This document shows, one piece after another, positions 50,007 through 59,477 of a DNA stretch of 63,676 nt. The stretch is from Arenicellales bacterium. GTDB lineage: Bacteria > Pseudomonadota > Gammaproteobacteria > Arenicellales > Poriferihabitantaceae. A program made the translations under genes and the position numbers. The first letter of the stretch is position 1. Every line of letters begins with the position of its first letter. The DNA is taken from NCBI GenBank assembly GCA_028285825.1, contig JAPYNK010000181.1:1-63676 (forward strand), given 5' to 3'. Below the pieces are notes generated by a model that saw only the letters and a list, made by a program, of their open reading frames with translations, made no database searches and was not told where the DNA came from.

Positions 50007-51275
50007 ACTTTCGGTAAAAATTCCTGCGCCAAGTCCGAATCGGGTATTGTTTGCAATATCGATCGCCTGTTCGGCTTCCTTGAACTTGAGCACGCTCATG
50101 ACCGGCCCGAACAGTTCGTGGTCAACGCTCTCAAAATCCTGATGCGGACAGCCCAGAATGGTCGGCTCGAAAAAATAGCCGCGCTCCCGGTTCGCGGGAC
50201 GAGCACCGCCGTGAAATAGCAATGCTCCCTGCTCACAGGACCGGGTCACGGTCGACTCGACATGCTCAAGTTGTGCAGAGGTTGCAAGGGGCCCCATCTG
50301 GGTGTTTTCATCCAGCGGATTGCCCATTTCAATCTGTTTTGCCCTCTCGATCAGCATGTCGACCACCTGATCGTGAATGGATTCGTGCAGGATGACTCTT
50401 GAGCCCGCCACACAGCTCTGTCCGGATGCTCCAAAATTTCCGGCGATGATGCCATTGACCGCCCCCTCGATGTTGGCATCTGCGAACACGATAATCGGAG
50501 ACTTGCCACCGAGTTCAAGCGACACCATGGCGAAGTTGCGGGCGGTATTTTGAATGATTCTGGATGCGGTGGCCGGACCGCCAGTGAAGGCGACCCGACT
50601 GACATCAGGATGAGAAGTCAAAGCCTTGCCACAGGTTTCGCCATGACCCGTAATGACATTAACTACGCCGGGGGGGAACCCGGCCTGTGCAACAAGTTTC
50701 GCAAATTCAAACATTGGTGCAGGCGCATCTTCCGAGGCCTTTATGACCACGGTATTCCCGGCTGCGAGTGCCGGGCCCAGTTTGGTTGCAGTCAGGAACA
50801 TCTGCGCATTCCAGGGCACTACAGCGGCCACAACGCCAATTGGCTCACGCAAGGTATAGACATGCATGTCCGGCTTGTCGATGGGTAGCGTTGCCCCTTC
50901 AAGCTTGTCTGCAAGACCGGCAAAATACTCGTAGTAGTCTGCGACATAGATTGTTTGTGAGCGGGTTTCGGTGAGCAATTTACCGCTGTCGATGGTTTCG
51001 GTAATACCGAGGTTTGGGGCATTTTCCCGAATGAGGGCAGCCAAACGGTTGATCATTTTGCCACGTTGACTGGCCGTCATGGTTGCCCATTCTCCCCTAG
51101 AAAGCGTGGATTTTGCGGCAGCTACGGCGCGATCGACATCTTCCACCGTTGCAGCAGGAGCTTCGGCCCAGACGACTTCGGTGGTTGGATTCAAGGTTTT
51201 AATGATTCCACCGTCGGATGCAGCGCACCATTCTCCGTTAATGTAATGACGGTATTTTTTGATCTCTCTACTCAT
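49692..51275 (-). CDS. Aldehyde dehydrogenase, 3'-truncated and fused
   Basis: NAD(P)-dependent aldehyde dehydrogenase. Residues 1 to about 450 are a good family match: [20 protein letters not shown], the glutamate motif SLELGGKSP, catalytic Cys in [15 protein letters not shown] and [13 protein letters not shown]. After [12 protein letters not shown] (about 49935) the usual end (FGGxKxSGxGRE and about 40 further residues) is missing and the frame runs 240 nt antisense to metG. The enzyme is therefore probably non-functional or a product of misassembly. It is in the same direction as the hydrolase and flavin reductase genes upstream. Confidence 0.85.
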   Translation of the reverse strand: MSREIKKYRHYINGEWCAASDGGIIKTLNPTTEVVWAEAPAATVEDVDRAVAAAKSTLSRGEWATMTASQRGKMINRLAALIRENAPNLGITETIDSGKLLTETRSQTIYVADYYEYFAGLADKLEGATLPIDKPDMHVYTLREPIGVVAAVVPWNAQMFLTATKLGPALAAGNTVVIKASEDAPAPMFEFAKLVAQAGFPPGVVNVITGHGETCGKALTSHPDVSRVAFTGGPATASRIIQNTARNFAMVSLELGGKSPIIVFADANIEGAVNGIIAGNFGASGQSCVAGSRVILHESIHDQVVDMLIERAKQIEMGNPLDENTQMGPLATSAQLEHVESTVTRSCEQGALLFHGGARPANRERGYFFEPTILGCPHQDFESVDHELFGPVMSVLKFKEAEQAIDIANNTRFGLGAGIFTESLSLSHWASSRIRSGIVYVNTYRVISPSSSTQHHAFRQAKAHFTGRQIGNDNSKSSDQRFGLICRLDAGENRARTVSQIHLKAKQLVGTIDMSGINDAHNPEVNA

Positions 51276-51354
51276 GGGGGCTATGGGTGAAATGGTTGAC
51301 AGGAGATAACCCGGGGGATCTGAACTCGGGCATTCTCGATGCTCTTGAACTTCA

Positions 51355-52179
51355 TTACGATTTGTCAGTCAGGAATGACCGGGTTTGCCCACACAGCGTT
51401 TCAGCGAATTCAACAGGCGCCATGTGTCGATGCCCCGGATTGATGACGTGCCGGGCATGTGGCAAATCCTGAGCAAGCCGTTCGGACATGGCTGGCGTAG
51501 ACCCCGTGTCATCGCTGCCCGTGATTACGAGTACAGGACACTTGACCTGCTCCCTGTTGTGGGCACGCATCTCCCAATCTGCCTCGGCAAACAGTTGGTA
51601 GGCATGCAGATAGCCATCGCTGTTTCTTCGGAAGAGTTCGCGCAAATCGTCCATGACATCCCTGCGGGCATGTCTGTAAGTCTCCGTAAACCAGCGCTTC
51701 AGGGCTATTTCGATATAGACATCAGGTCCCTGCCCTCGTGCGATTTTCAGGCGATCCTGCACCTGTCTCAACTGATCTGGATTGCGACGGTAAACCGGGT
51801 GCAATAGTACTAGATGCGAGAGCTTGGTACGCATGGAGGCGTAGGCAAGGCTGATCAGGGCGCCCAGTGAGAAACCGACCAGTGCAAAACGACCGATACA
51901 CAGAAACTCGACCAATTCGTCAATCTGCCTGACAAAGTCTTCGATACAGCATGGACCAGAACGGTCTTCGGATTGCCCGTGTCCGAACAGGTCAAAGGTA
52001 ATCAAGCTGAAATCAGGAACAAGCCGATTCAACCAGGAATGCCAGAGGCCCTGATCCAGCCCTACCCCATGCACCAACAGAATTGTCGGAGCATTCCCGG
52101 GACTTTCGATGTAGTTGTAGGCAGTGCCCTGATGAATCTGAACAGGGTATTGCAGGAAATTGTATACGGTGCTTTCCAT
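51355..52179 (-). CDS. Alpha/beta hydrolase
   Basis: A 274-residue cytosolic alpha/beta-hydrolase-fold protein. Visible elements: the oxyanion region LLVHGVGLDQGLW, DLFGHGQSE, the nucleophile elbow VGFSLGALISLA (Ser), acid region VITGSDDTGSTP and the histidine in NPGHRHMAP. ATG 52179 (MESTVYNFLQYPVQ) is preferred over longer frames, which add unrelated sequence. Substrate unknown; with an aldehyde dehydrogenase and a flavin reductase it suggests a small catabolic gene group. Confidence 0.88.
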   Translation of the reverse strand: MESTVYNFLQYPVQIHQGTAYNYIESPGNAPTILLVHGVGLDQGLWHSWLNRLVPDFSLITFDLFGHGQSEDRSGPCCIEDFVRQIDELVEFLCIGRFALVGFSLGALISLAYASMRTKLSHLVLLHPVYRRNPDQLRQVQDRLKIARGQGPDVYIEIALKRWFTETYRHARRDVMDDLRELFRRNSDGYLHAYQLFAEADWEMRAHNREQVKCPVLVITGSDDTGSTPAMSERLAQDLPHARHVINPGHRHMAPVEFAETLCGQTRSFLTDKS

Positions 52180-52470
52180 CCGATTATTTCTCAGTGGACG
52201 AAACCTGAAAATCTCTCCGATTGCCGGAATGATGAAATGGGAAACATTATCGACCCCTTTAGCCAGAATCTGGAAAACAGATCGCCGAAATCGCAAAACT
52301 GAATGCGGTGCTGGCGGAACCCATCAACACATCCTGCGAGCTCATGAATGCGTCTTTTGCATGATCAATGACTGGCATGACCAAGCAGGAAAATCGCCGG
52401 ATGTCCCGTGATCTTCGGCACGCTGAACGCGTAGACAGGTATAAAGTCCCCTGCATGACCATGTTTTCGA

Positions 52471-53391
52471 CTACGTCAGACTCTGGATGGTGCCGTGTCG
52501 TTCACCACCGAAGTAGATGCCAAATCGCTTGCGACTTGTTTCTTCAAGATAACGACTCAACATGGATTTAAGGGCTGGGGAGGAAATTCTGTCCCAGGGA
52601 ATTTGATCGATTGGGTGGAGCAGCTCCGGACGCTTGATCTTTGTGATCGATGCTCGATAGTAAATCGATTGACTGGCGTGATTCTCGTTTTCATACACCG
52701 CAAACAGGGAGTCGATCACGATCCATATTCCCTGATCAATCAAGTCGGACTGCAACTGCTGTAAAGAACCGCTGTTGCCGTCCAGCCCGCTCGCTGGCAA
52801 GCACACATCCGCCTTTTCCCAATCGTCATAAAGAAGGATTTTTCCCTCATGCTCGATAATCGCACCAACCACAACCGGCGAATTGCTGCCATAGGCGCGC
52901 CCTGCCGAATATTCCAGACCGGGCATCATGTATCCACCTCTTACATATCCGAGTCCGTATTTGCTGTTGTAGTCGAAATTCAGAATTTTCCCGAATAACA
53001 CGATGTGATCTCCGGCCTCCACCTGACTGTATCGTTCGCAATCGAACCAGGCGCATGCCCCATCCAGAATCGGATATCCGCTCGGGCTGTCGGTCCACTC
53101 CGTGATCTCGAATTTGTCGGGCTGCTTGGATGCAAAGAGTACAGAAAGATCAAACTGGTTTTCCGCCAGTATGCTGATACCAAACCCCGGGGATTCGAGA
53201 AATACACCCAGGCTCTCGGCCTGCCTGTCCATGCAGACCAGCAACATCGGTGGGTCGAGTGAAACCGAAGTAAACGAATTAGCCGTGAATCCACGTGGGA
53301 CACCGTCTGCCTGGCGGGTTGTTACTACCGTGATGCCGGTGAGGAAAGTCCCGAATGCATTTCTAAGTCGTCTGAGTTCAGAAAATTCCAT
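52471..53391 (-). CDS. Flavin reductase fused to a NUDIX-like domain without catalytic box
   Basis: A 306-residue two-domain protein. Residues 1-155 are a flavin reductase-like FMN-binding split barrel (RLRNAFGTFLTGITVVTT, GFTANSFTSVSLDPPMLLVC, ISILAENQFDLS), as in the reductases of two-component monooxygenases. Residues about 170-300 begin VVVGAIIEHEGKILLYDD, like a NUDIX fold, but the box region (ASGLDGNSGSLQQLQSDLID) lacks the glutamates of REUXEE, so it should not hydrolyse nucleotides and may be a ligand sensor. ATG 53391 follows GGTGGG. No monooxygenase partner is adjacent. Confidence 0.8.
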   Translation of the reverse strand: MEFSELRRLRNAFGTFLTGITVVTTRQADGVPRGFTANSFTSVSLDPPMLLVCMDRQAESLGVFLESPGFGISILAENQFDLSVLFASKQPDKFEITEWTDSPSGYPILDGACAWFDCERYSQVEAGDHIVLFGKILNFDYNSKYGLGYVRGGYMMPGLEYSAGRAYGSNSPVVVGAIIEHEGKILLYDDWEKADVCLPASGLDGNSGSLQQLQSDLIDQGIWIVIDSLFAVYENENHASQSIYYRASITKIKRPELLHPIDQIPWDRISSPALKSMLSRYLEETSRKRFGIYFGGERHGTIQSLT

Positions 53392-53668
53392 TTGCCCACC
53401 AATTATCAGCATCAATGCCCGCAGATTGCAAACCGGTTCATGTTAACGCCCTCTCTTCACAACAGTTCACGATTCACTAAATTAAACAGTATTTTTCCGG
53501 AAACACATTGAAAAATTCCGGGTTATTCAAGCGGCGGTCGAGGAACGATCCTTCTCGACATTCTCCAAAGCAAGAAGATACAATAGAAGCATAATAATAT
53601 GATACGTATAATTCGGGAATTACATATTCAAGTTGACAAACAGAAAATCAAGAGGGTGAAGTAGAAAA

Positions 53669-54196
53669 ATGAATATAAGAAATATAGATCAAGTTGTGAT
53701 TTGGTGTAGGGCACTGGCAATATCGTTTATGCTGTTTGCCGGTGCGGCGCAGGCATTCGACGCCGGCTCGTATAGCAGCCCAGTCAACCGTGCCCAAATG
53801 CAACTCAATGCAAAATACACGGAGATATGCGAGAAGGCGATCGACCAGTCAATCGCTGTCGACAAACAGCAGTGTCAGTGGTTTCAGAATTACACTCGAT
53901 ATGCAGGCACAATTGTTATCTGGTCGGACGGCAGCCGGACGCCAACCTGTCACTGGAGAATTCGCTGCAAGCCGGGCATCTTCGGCATCGTGTCCGGAAC
54001 CGTGAAGTCTGGAATGACGACCTCCAATTATTTGAAAACCCTCGCCCGCTGCGACAACGACTACAGCCGGATTGCCAGGGACTGCACACCGGTAACGCAG
54101 GAATCATTCGACCAGAGAAACAATCAACCCAACCCATGGCTCGAAGCCGTGGCGCGCTGGTGCCAGGCCAATCCGGGCATTTGTGCGAACTGGTAA
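53669..54196 (+). CDS. Secreted cysteine-rich protein of unknown function
   Basis: A 175-residue protein with a clear Sec signal peptide (hydrophobic ALAISFMLFAGAAQA, cleavage expected after AQA near residue 29). The mature part has eight cysteines (for example CEKAIDQSIAVDKQQC, CHWRIRC, RDC, and the terminal WCQANPGICANW), enough for four disulfides. AGGGTG lies about 12 nt upstream of the start. No known domain was recognised. First of three adjacent secreted proteins sharing signal-peptide codons. Confidence 0.7.
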   Translation: MNIRNIDQVVIWCRALAISFMLFAGAAQAFDAGSYSSPVNRAQMQLNAKYTEICEKAIDQSIAVDKQQCQWFQNYTRYAGTIVIWSDGSRTPTCHWRIRCKPGIFGIVSGTVKSGMTTSNYLKTLARCDNDYSRIARDCTPVTQESFDQRNNQPNPWLEAVARWCQANPGICANW

Positions 54197-54218
54197 CAAT
54201 CATAAAGGTAAACTAGAA

Positions 54219-54830
54219 ATGAATAAAATCAAATTAACCATTGCACTGGCAATATCGTCTATGTTGTTTGCTGGTGCTGTTCAGGCACGGACGATTACGG
54301 GCACTACCAGTTTTACTGGGAATGAGGGCATTCGTTGGCAACACACATTTTCCATTGAAGGTAAAACAATTGAAAACATTAAAGTAACTGGATCGACAAA
54401 ACGTATTCGAGATGTGCAGTGGGAAGCTTACAAAGAAACAGCTGACAATATCAATAGAGAAACAGGAACCATTGTATGACCCCAAAATAATAACAGGGGC
54501 ACATCAGCAGTTTACACTGCCGCAGGAGTTAAAAGTGTCATATGGACATTGCAGACAATTGACAATGACTGTTCCGAGTCACAGGCTAGTGTCAGGTTCA
54601 CAGTTACCTTGGGTGACAATTCGACACGTATAGTCAACTACTACATTGATAATGACTATGATGTAGTGCCGTGTAGTTTCTACGGAACAAACGACGACAA
54701 AAACTTGGAAGGTGTAGTCTACCCTGATGGATATACAGGTGGCGTTAAGGACGGCACCACCCCATCACAGCCTGGCGGCATCTGTCATACCATCAATGGT
54801 GCCAGGGAGTGCCCAACACCTTCAGAATAA
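54219..54830 (+). pseudogene. Secreted protein gene interrupted by an in-frame TGA
   Basis: A single frame of 204 codons broken only by TGA at 54477-54479. The first part (86 residues) has a signal peptide (TIALAISSMLFAGAVQA) and starts at ATG 54219, 23 nt after the previous gene. Beyond the TGA the same frame stays open to TAA 54830 and reads PQNNNRGTSAVYTAAGV, then SVRFTVTLGDNSTRIVNYYI and a Pro/Gly/Cys-rich end. No start codon occurs for 23 codons after the TGA, so the halves are one ancestral gene. Nonsense mutation is the simplest explanation; leaky TGA-C readthrough is possible. Base composition is AT-rich compared with neighbours. Confidence 0.65.
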
Positions 54831-54873
54831 TAAAATTTTGAACTCACTACACTTACACACGGATATATAAAAA

Positions 54874-55371
54874 ATGAAACAGAAATTTATCACAATAGCA
54901 ACAGTTTTCATCGCCTTGGCAATATCGTTGCCCGTAACAGCTGGAACGATAAAAGGTGAAAATGCGGATGCAACATTGAAAGTGGCAGATATTCAAGTTC
55001 GCGAAGGGGAAAAGGCAGAATTTGTCCTCATGCTTTCGGAGCCGCTGAACTTTGACATCCGATATGCATACCATACACGGGACCTTACGGCGAAGGCCGG
55101 AAAGGACTACGTGGCAGAAAGCGGATATTTCAAGATTCCGGCCGGGCGGCGGATCATGGTTCTCGATATCAAGACGCTCAAGGACAACATTATCGACAGG
55201 GACAGTTTCGAGCTAGTGCTGTCGGATTTCAAGACGCGCGGCTATGGAAAGGTTTGGGGACGATATATCTGGACCGGCTACTGGAGTGCCGAAGGCCTGG
55301 CAGGAGAAATAACGGCCAAAGCCCATATCATCAATGTTCTGCCGGCTTCTAACAGACTGCGCATACATTAG
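54874..55371 (+). CDS. Secreted Calx-beta domain protein
   Basis: A 165-residue protein with a signal peptide (VFIALAISLPVTAG) and one Calx-beta domain (about residues 38-118): VREGEKAEFVLMLSEPLNFDI, AKAGKDYVAESGYFKIPAG and IDRDSFELVLSD, the calcium-associated beta-sandwich of surface and exported proteins. The C-terminal 45 residues are outside the domain. It follows the two other secreted-protein genes and shares the TTGGCAATATCGTT stretch in its signal-peptide codons with them. Confidence 0.78.
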   Translation: MKQKFITIATVFIALAISLPVTAGTIKGENADATLKVADIQVREGEKAEFVLMLSEPLNFDIRYAYHTRDLTAKAGKDYVAESGYFKIPAGRRIMVLDIKTLKDNIIDRDSFELVLSDFKTRGYGKVWGRYIWTGYWSAEGLAGEITAKAHIINVLPASNRLRIH

Positions 55372-55548
55372 CTTTAATTTTAAGAAATAAATAATGTCAA
55401 CTTCAATACATAATTCCCCATAATTCATCTTGTGGCAATTGGGCATGGAAATTCGTGGTCTGTTCTGGTTTATCGAGATTTTTCCTGTTTCTCGCCCAGA
55501 AGCGGTATCGGTGCTTCCGTCACTTTGAGAGTAGGCTAACTGGAAACC

Positions 55549-57090
55549 ATGAATAGCCTCTGGCAATTTATCGAACCCTCCCTGACAAAGTTCAGCAGCA
55601 GCCCCGCATGGGTAATTCGCGGAACCGAGAAGCGCGTCATCACCTATCATGAGATCCATCAGGCTGCTCTGGCTCAGGCCCGGATATTGGGTAAATCAGG
55701 TATTCAGCCCGGTGATACCGTCGGCATTACCGCACCGAATGGCCCGGAGTTCTGTGTGGCCGCTCTGGCTGCATGGAAGATTGGAGCCATCATTGCGCCG
55801 ATCCATCAAAACTATACCGAACAGGAAATCGCCTCCCAGATTGACGCTATCCAGCCGAAAATCGTAATGGTCCATGATGCCAGGATTAAATTTGACCATT
55901 GTCTGCAAATCGATCTTGATTCCAGTCCGGGCGCGGCAGACGGGGAATCGACCGCTACGATCGATGTTGGCGATGATGCCGTCGCTATACGGCTCTATAC
56001 TTCGGGAAGCACGGGCATCCCCAAGATTGTACGACTCTCTCACAACAACATTATAAGCAATGTCCTTGCGGCCTTGCATATTCGCAAGTTTGACGAATCG
56101 GATCGGTTTATATCCCTGCTCCCGCTGTCCCATGCCATGGGGCTCACTGCAACCTTTGTATTGCCGATGTACGCGGGTTCATGTTGCGTCACGCCGAGAG
56201 TCATTGCAGCCAGGGAAATCATCGATACCCTGAATGAAGAAAGCATATCGGTGCTGATTGCCGTGCCGCGACTGTTTCGAAATATCATGAACGGGCTTGA
56301 AAGCAAGTTCAGCGAGGGCTCTGCCCTGCTTCGTGGCTTCATATGGCTAATCCGAAATGTGCCACTGTCGATTAGAACCGTGATCAACGCACCGATACGC
56401 AGGAAGCTTGGAGGCAAAGTCAATTGCTGGGTCAGTGGCGGCTCACATCTCGATGGTGCGGTGACCCGATATTTTCATCAACTCGGGCTTCCACTCCGGC
56501 AGGGATATGGCCTCACGGAAACTTCACCAATAGCAGCACTGCAAGGCGAGTTTGATCCGATAGTGGAAAGCGTAGGCAAGCCGATTCGCGACTGCGAAGC
56601 AAGAGTGCTTAATCCTGACTCCACAGGTTCGGGGGAAATACTGCTAAAAGGACCAAATGTCATGCTCGGCTATGAGAACCGGGAGCAAAATGAACTTGCC
56701 TTTGATGGCGAATGGTTTCGTACCGGTGATGCTGGACATATCGATGATGCCGGAAACATCACCCTGACCGGACGCATCAAGCGCCTGATTGTGACTGAAG
56801 CGGGCAAGAACATCTATCCAGAAGAACTCGAGACCATGCTTGAACGAGATCCCGTAGTCAAGGAAGCCGGACTATTTGAACTCAATATGAAGCCGGCAGC
56901 AGTCATATCGACCGATGCCGATAATCCCGCTGAGGGAGTTCGTCAAGCCATACGCCGATTTAATGCAGCGACATCATCACACAACCGCATCACCCGGTTT
57001 GCAGCAGTTGAGGAGTTGCCGAGAACCCCGCTTGGCAAAATCGCTTTCCGGAAACTGCCTGAAATTTTTACCGAACACGAAATCAAATAG
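55549..57090 (+). CDS. AMP-dependent acyl-CoA synthetase/ligase
   Basis: A 513-residue ANL-superfamily adenylating enzyme, probably a fatty or aromatic acyl-CoA ligase. Motifs: P-loop LYTSGSTGIPKIVRLSHNN near residue 150, QGYGLTETSP near residue 318, EWFRTGDAGHIDDAGNI near residue 386, GRIKRLIVTEAGKNIYPEELE and the catalytic lysine in RTPLGKIAFRKL at the end. Substrate cannot be told. It converges on envC with 14 nt between ends. Confidence 0.9.
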   Translation: MNSLWQFIEPSLTKFSSSPAWVIRGTEKRVITYHEIHQAALAQARILGKSGIQPGDTVGITAPNGPEFCVAALAAWKIGAIIAPIHQNYTEQEIASQIDAIQPKIVMVHDARIKFDHCLQIDLDSSPGAADGESTATIDVGDDAVAIRLYTSGSTGIPKIVRLSHNNIISNVLAALHIRKFDESDRFISLLPLSHAMGLTATFVLPMYAGSCCVTPRVIAAREIIDTLNEESISVLIAVPRLFRNIMNGLESKFSEGSALLRGFIWLIRNVPLSIRTVINAPIRRKLGGKVNCWVSGGSHLDGAVTRYFHQLGLPLRQGYGLTETSPIAALQGEFDPIVESVGKPIRDCEARVLNPDSTGSGEILLKGPNVMLGYENREQNELAFDGEWFRTGDAGHIDDAGNITLTGRIKRLIVTEAGKNIYPEELETMLERDPVVKEAGLFELNMKPAAVISTDADNPAEGVRQAIRRFNAATSSHNRITRFAAVEELPRTPLGKIAFRKLPEIFTEHEIK

Positions 57091-57104
57091 GTTGTTCCGC
57101 AAAT

Positions 57105-58259
57105 TTATTCCTGAAACCATTTTTCAGGATCATCGGGACTGCCATCAGCCCTGATTTCAAAATACAGGGCCGGCTCGGTCAGTCCGCCGGTGGAACCTGC
57201 GAATGCGATGGTTTCTCCGGTTTGAACCCAGTCACCCAAAATGACGTTTATTTGCTCATTATGCGCATAGAGACTCATGTAGTTTTCTCCATGGTCAATT
57301 ACCAGTAACTGACCATATCCGTAGAACCAGTCTGAATATACCACTTGTCCGTTGTAGACTACGCGAACCTCATCTCCATTCACTGCATCAAACAGGATTC
57401 CATCCAGCGCAAGACCGCTTTCCGCCCGTTTTTCGCCAAACGCCACGAGGATGTCCGTTTGCAGCGGTTTTGGGAGCTTGCCTTGCTGTCTGGCAAATGC
57501 CCTTTGCTCCAGCCCCTCGTCAGCCAAGTCTTGATCGGCGATACCTTCCTGATCTCCTCGCTGTCTCAGATTCTGGAGCAGTAATTCGATTTCGGATTTC
57601 TTTTTGAGAAATGAGTCCAGCTGCTTCTCGCCTATTCCAAGCGTAGCTCGGACTTCATCAAGCCTGCGCTGGCGGAGTTGCTCAATTGTTCGAAGCTCGC
57701 GATCCTTGGCATCGACCCTCGCCATCATGGCATCTATATCCTGCTGGTTGGCTTCAACGTCGGCAATCGTCATTGCGGTTTCGGCCTCGATATTATTGAC
57801 TTTTTCAAGCTTCCGGGTTTGTTCTTCAATCAGATATCGATAGATTGCCAGACTCATCGATTTCCTGTCAGGATCCGAACTATCCAGCAGAAAGCGCAGG
57901 GTTTCCTGTCTGCCAAGAACATAACGCGCGCGGATAATCTCTTCCAGCGACTCGAGCGTCGCAATCCGATCAGCTTCCAATTTGGATTTTCTGTTCTCGA
58001 GCGTGATGCGGATCGCATTCAATGCCGCCAGATCAAGATTGAGTCCATTGCGTTCCTGCACCAACCCTAGCTGCTGTTTCTCGATCTCGAGTATTTCGGT
58101 TTCAAGACTCTGCTCGGCTTCGCGATCGGCATCAAGTGCCGCCCGAAGATCCTGAATCTCGGACTGCAGCTCATTGAGCTCCTGTTCCGAGCGTAGCTGA
58201 TCCTGGGACCATGACAGCCCTGGAACTAGCACAAGCACGCAAATCCACAGCACCGGCAT
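57105..58259 (-). CDS. envC: Murein hydrolase activator EnvC
   Basis: Periplasmic activator of the septal amidases AmiA/AmiB. ATG 58259 follows AGGG and gives 384 residues with a signal peptide (MPVLWICVLVLVPGLSWS). Residues about 20-250 are a long coiled coil; the C-terminal LytM domain (about 270-384: YGQLLVIDHGENYMSLYAHN, GGLTEPALYFEIR) lacks the HxxxD and full HxH metal ligands, as in EnvC, so it activates rather than cuts. A longer frame to TTG 58331 is rejected. The neighbourhood with rhodanese-secB-gpsA is conserved in enteric bacteria. Confidence 0.93.
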   Translation of the reverse strand: MPVLWICVLVLVPGLSWSQDQLRSEQELNELQSEIQDLRAALDADREAEQSLETEILEIEKQQLGLVQERNGLNLDLAALNAIRITLENRKSKLEADRIATLESLEEIIRARYVLGRQETLRFLLDSSDPDRKSMSLAIYRYLIEEQTRKLEKVNNIEAETAMTIADVEANQQDIDAMMARVDAKDRELRTIEQLRQRRLDEVRATLGIGEKQLDSFLKKKSEIELLLQNLRQRGDQEGIADQDLADEGLEQRAFARQQGKLPKPLQTDILVAFGEKRAESGLALDGILFDAVNGDEVRVVYNGQVVYSDWFYGYGQLLVIDHGENYMSLYAHNEQINVILGDWVQTGETIAFAGSTGGLTEPALYFEIRADGSPDDPEKWFQE

Positions 58260-58468
58260 GGCCCTGAAACAACCGACTCTGCTGTTGCTGCAGGTGCGTG
58301 ATAATTGCTGGTCAGATTGACGAGAAAACAAAGTACGCCTGAAGAAAACCGACAGTGAAGTCAGGCATTCCTGATATAATCGCCGCCTGACCGAAATACG
58401 AATACCTGCTCATCAATTCTCTGGATTTGCAGGTCCGGGAACCCCCGAATGCCAATGAATGTATCTCA

Positions 58469-58894
58469 ATGTATGTTGATTTTATAACAGAGTACTGGTA
58501 CCTGTTTGCCATGCTGCTGGCAATCGTATTCATGCTGGCACTGGAACCGGCACAGCGCAAGGCAACGGGATCCAGAAATGTATCTCCCGCTGAATTGCCA
58601 AAGCTGCAGTTCCGGGAACAGGCGGTGGTCGTTGATCTCAGTGATAATGAAAAATTCAAGGAGGGACATGTCTCCCGGGCCATCAACATTCCCTTTGGCA
58701 GTCTCAATGATTCCATCGGCAAGATCCGCAAACACCAGTCGAAGCCCGTGGTTCTGGTTTGCGAAACCGGTGCCAACTCCCGAAAGGCTGCAGCAGTACT
58801 GAAAAAGAATGAATTTTCCAATATCTATATCCTGAATGGCGGGCTGGCCTCCTGGAAACGGGAAAATCTGCCGCTTGAGAAAGGCCGGAAGTAA
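58469..58894 (+). CDS. Membrane-anchored rhodanese-like protein
   Basis: A 141-residue protein, similar to YibN, with one N-terminal membrane helix (about residues 6-24, ITEYWYLFAMLLAIVFMLAL) and a rhodanese domain (DLSDNEKFKEGHVSRAINIP) with the active-site loop VCETGANSRKAA, whose Cys would carry sulfur. The start at ATG 58469 is a guess, as no ribosome site is clear. It precedes secB and gpsA as in E. coli, but grxC, normally between, is missing. Confidence 0.88.
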   Translation: MYVDFITEYWYLFAMLLAIVFMLALEPAQRKATGSRNVSPAELPKLQFREQAVVVDLSDNEKFKEGHVSRAINIPFGSLNDSIGKIRKHQSKPVVLVCETGANSRKAAAVLKKNEFSNIYILNGGLASWKRENLPLEKGRK

Positions 58895-58923
58895 AGTACT
58901 GTCTCGCTAATCACATACAGTAC

Positions 58924-59454
58924 ATGAATGACTCCGACCGAAAAGACCAGACAGCCGGACCCGAGGCCACCCCGGCCGATGCGTCCGGTACTGCTCGATT
59001 TGAACTGCTTAGCATTTACACCCGGGATATTTCGTTCGAAGCCCCTTCCCTGCCCCAGATTCTGATCGAAAGACCATCTGAAAATCCTGCGAATCAGGTT
59101 GATTTCCGGGTTGAGCACAAGGTTCTGAATTCAGAGCAGGGCCTGACCGAGGTCAGGCTTGGCGTGACCGTAACCTGCACACTGAATTCACAGACACTGT
59201 ATCTTGCGGAAGTTGAGCAATGCGGACTGTTCCTCATTCGGCACAGTGACCCGGGCACCATTGAAAAAACCATGGATATCGCATGCCCGAACATTCTGCT
59301 GCCGTTCGCCCGTGAGCAGGTTGCCAGTCTCATCGCCAAAGGCAATTTCCCGCCATTTCTGATTGCGCCGATCAACTTCGAACAGGCCTATCAGGATAAG
59401 CTCAAACAGCAGGCAGGACAAGGCAGGGACAGCAATCATCAACTTCAATCATGA
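58924..59454 (+). CDS. secB: Protein-export chaperone SecB
   Basis: Tetrameric cytosolic chaperone that holds preproteins unfolded and delivers them to SecA. The 176 residues include the SecB core: LLSIYTRDISFEAPSLPQI, VTVTCTLNSQTLYLAEVEQCGLF, CPNILLPFAREQVASLIAKG and FPPFLIAPINFEQAY. It is consistent with the CxC...CC tail of SecA in this window. The N-terminal 25 residues are a charged extension. Confidence 0.95.
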   Translation: MNDSDRKDQTAGPEATPADASGTARFELLSIYTRDISFEAPSLPQILIERPSENPANQVDFRVEHKVLNSEQGLTEVRLGVTVTCTLNSQTLYLAEVEQCGLFLIRHSDPGTIEKTMDIACPNILLPFAREQVASLIAKGNFPPFLIAPINFEQAYQDKLKQQAGQGRDSNHQLQS

Positions 59455-59477
59455 GGCCGATACGGGGTTCTTGCTGA

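Noticed and set aside
54477..54479. Selenocysteine or tryptophan read at the in-frame TGA
   Set aside because: TGA is the ordinary stop of many genes here (murF, murG, ftsW, mnmE side genes), no SECIS-like stem was apparent after the codon, and the protein is not a known selenoprotein type. Nonsense or leaky readthrough is more likely.
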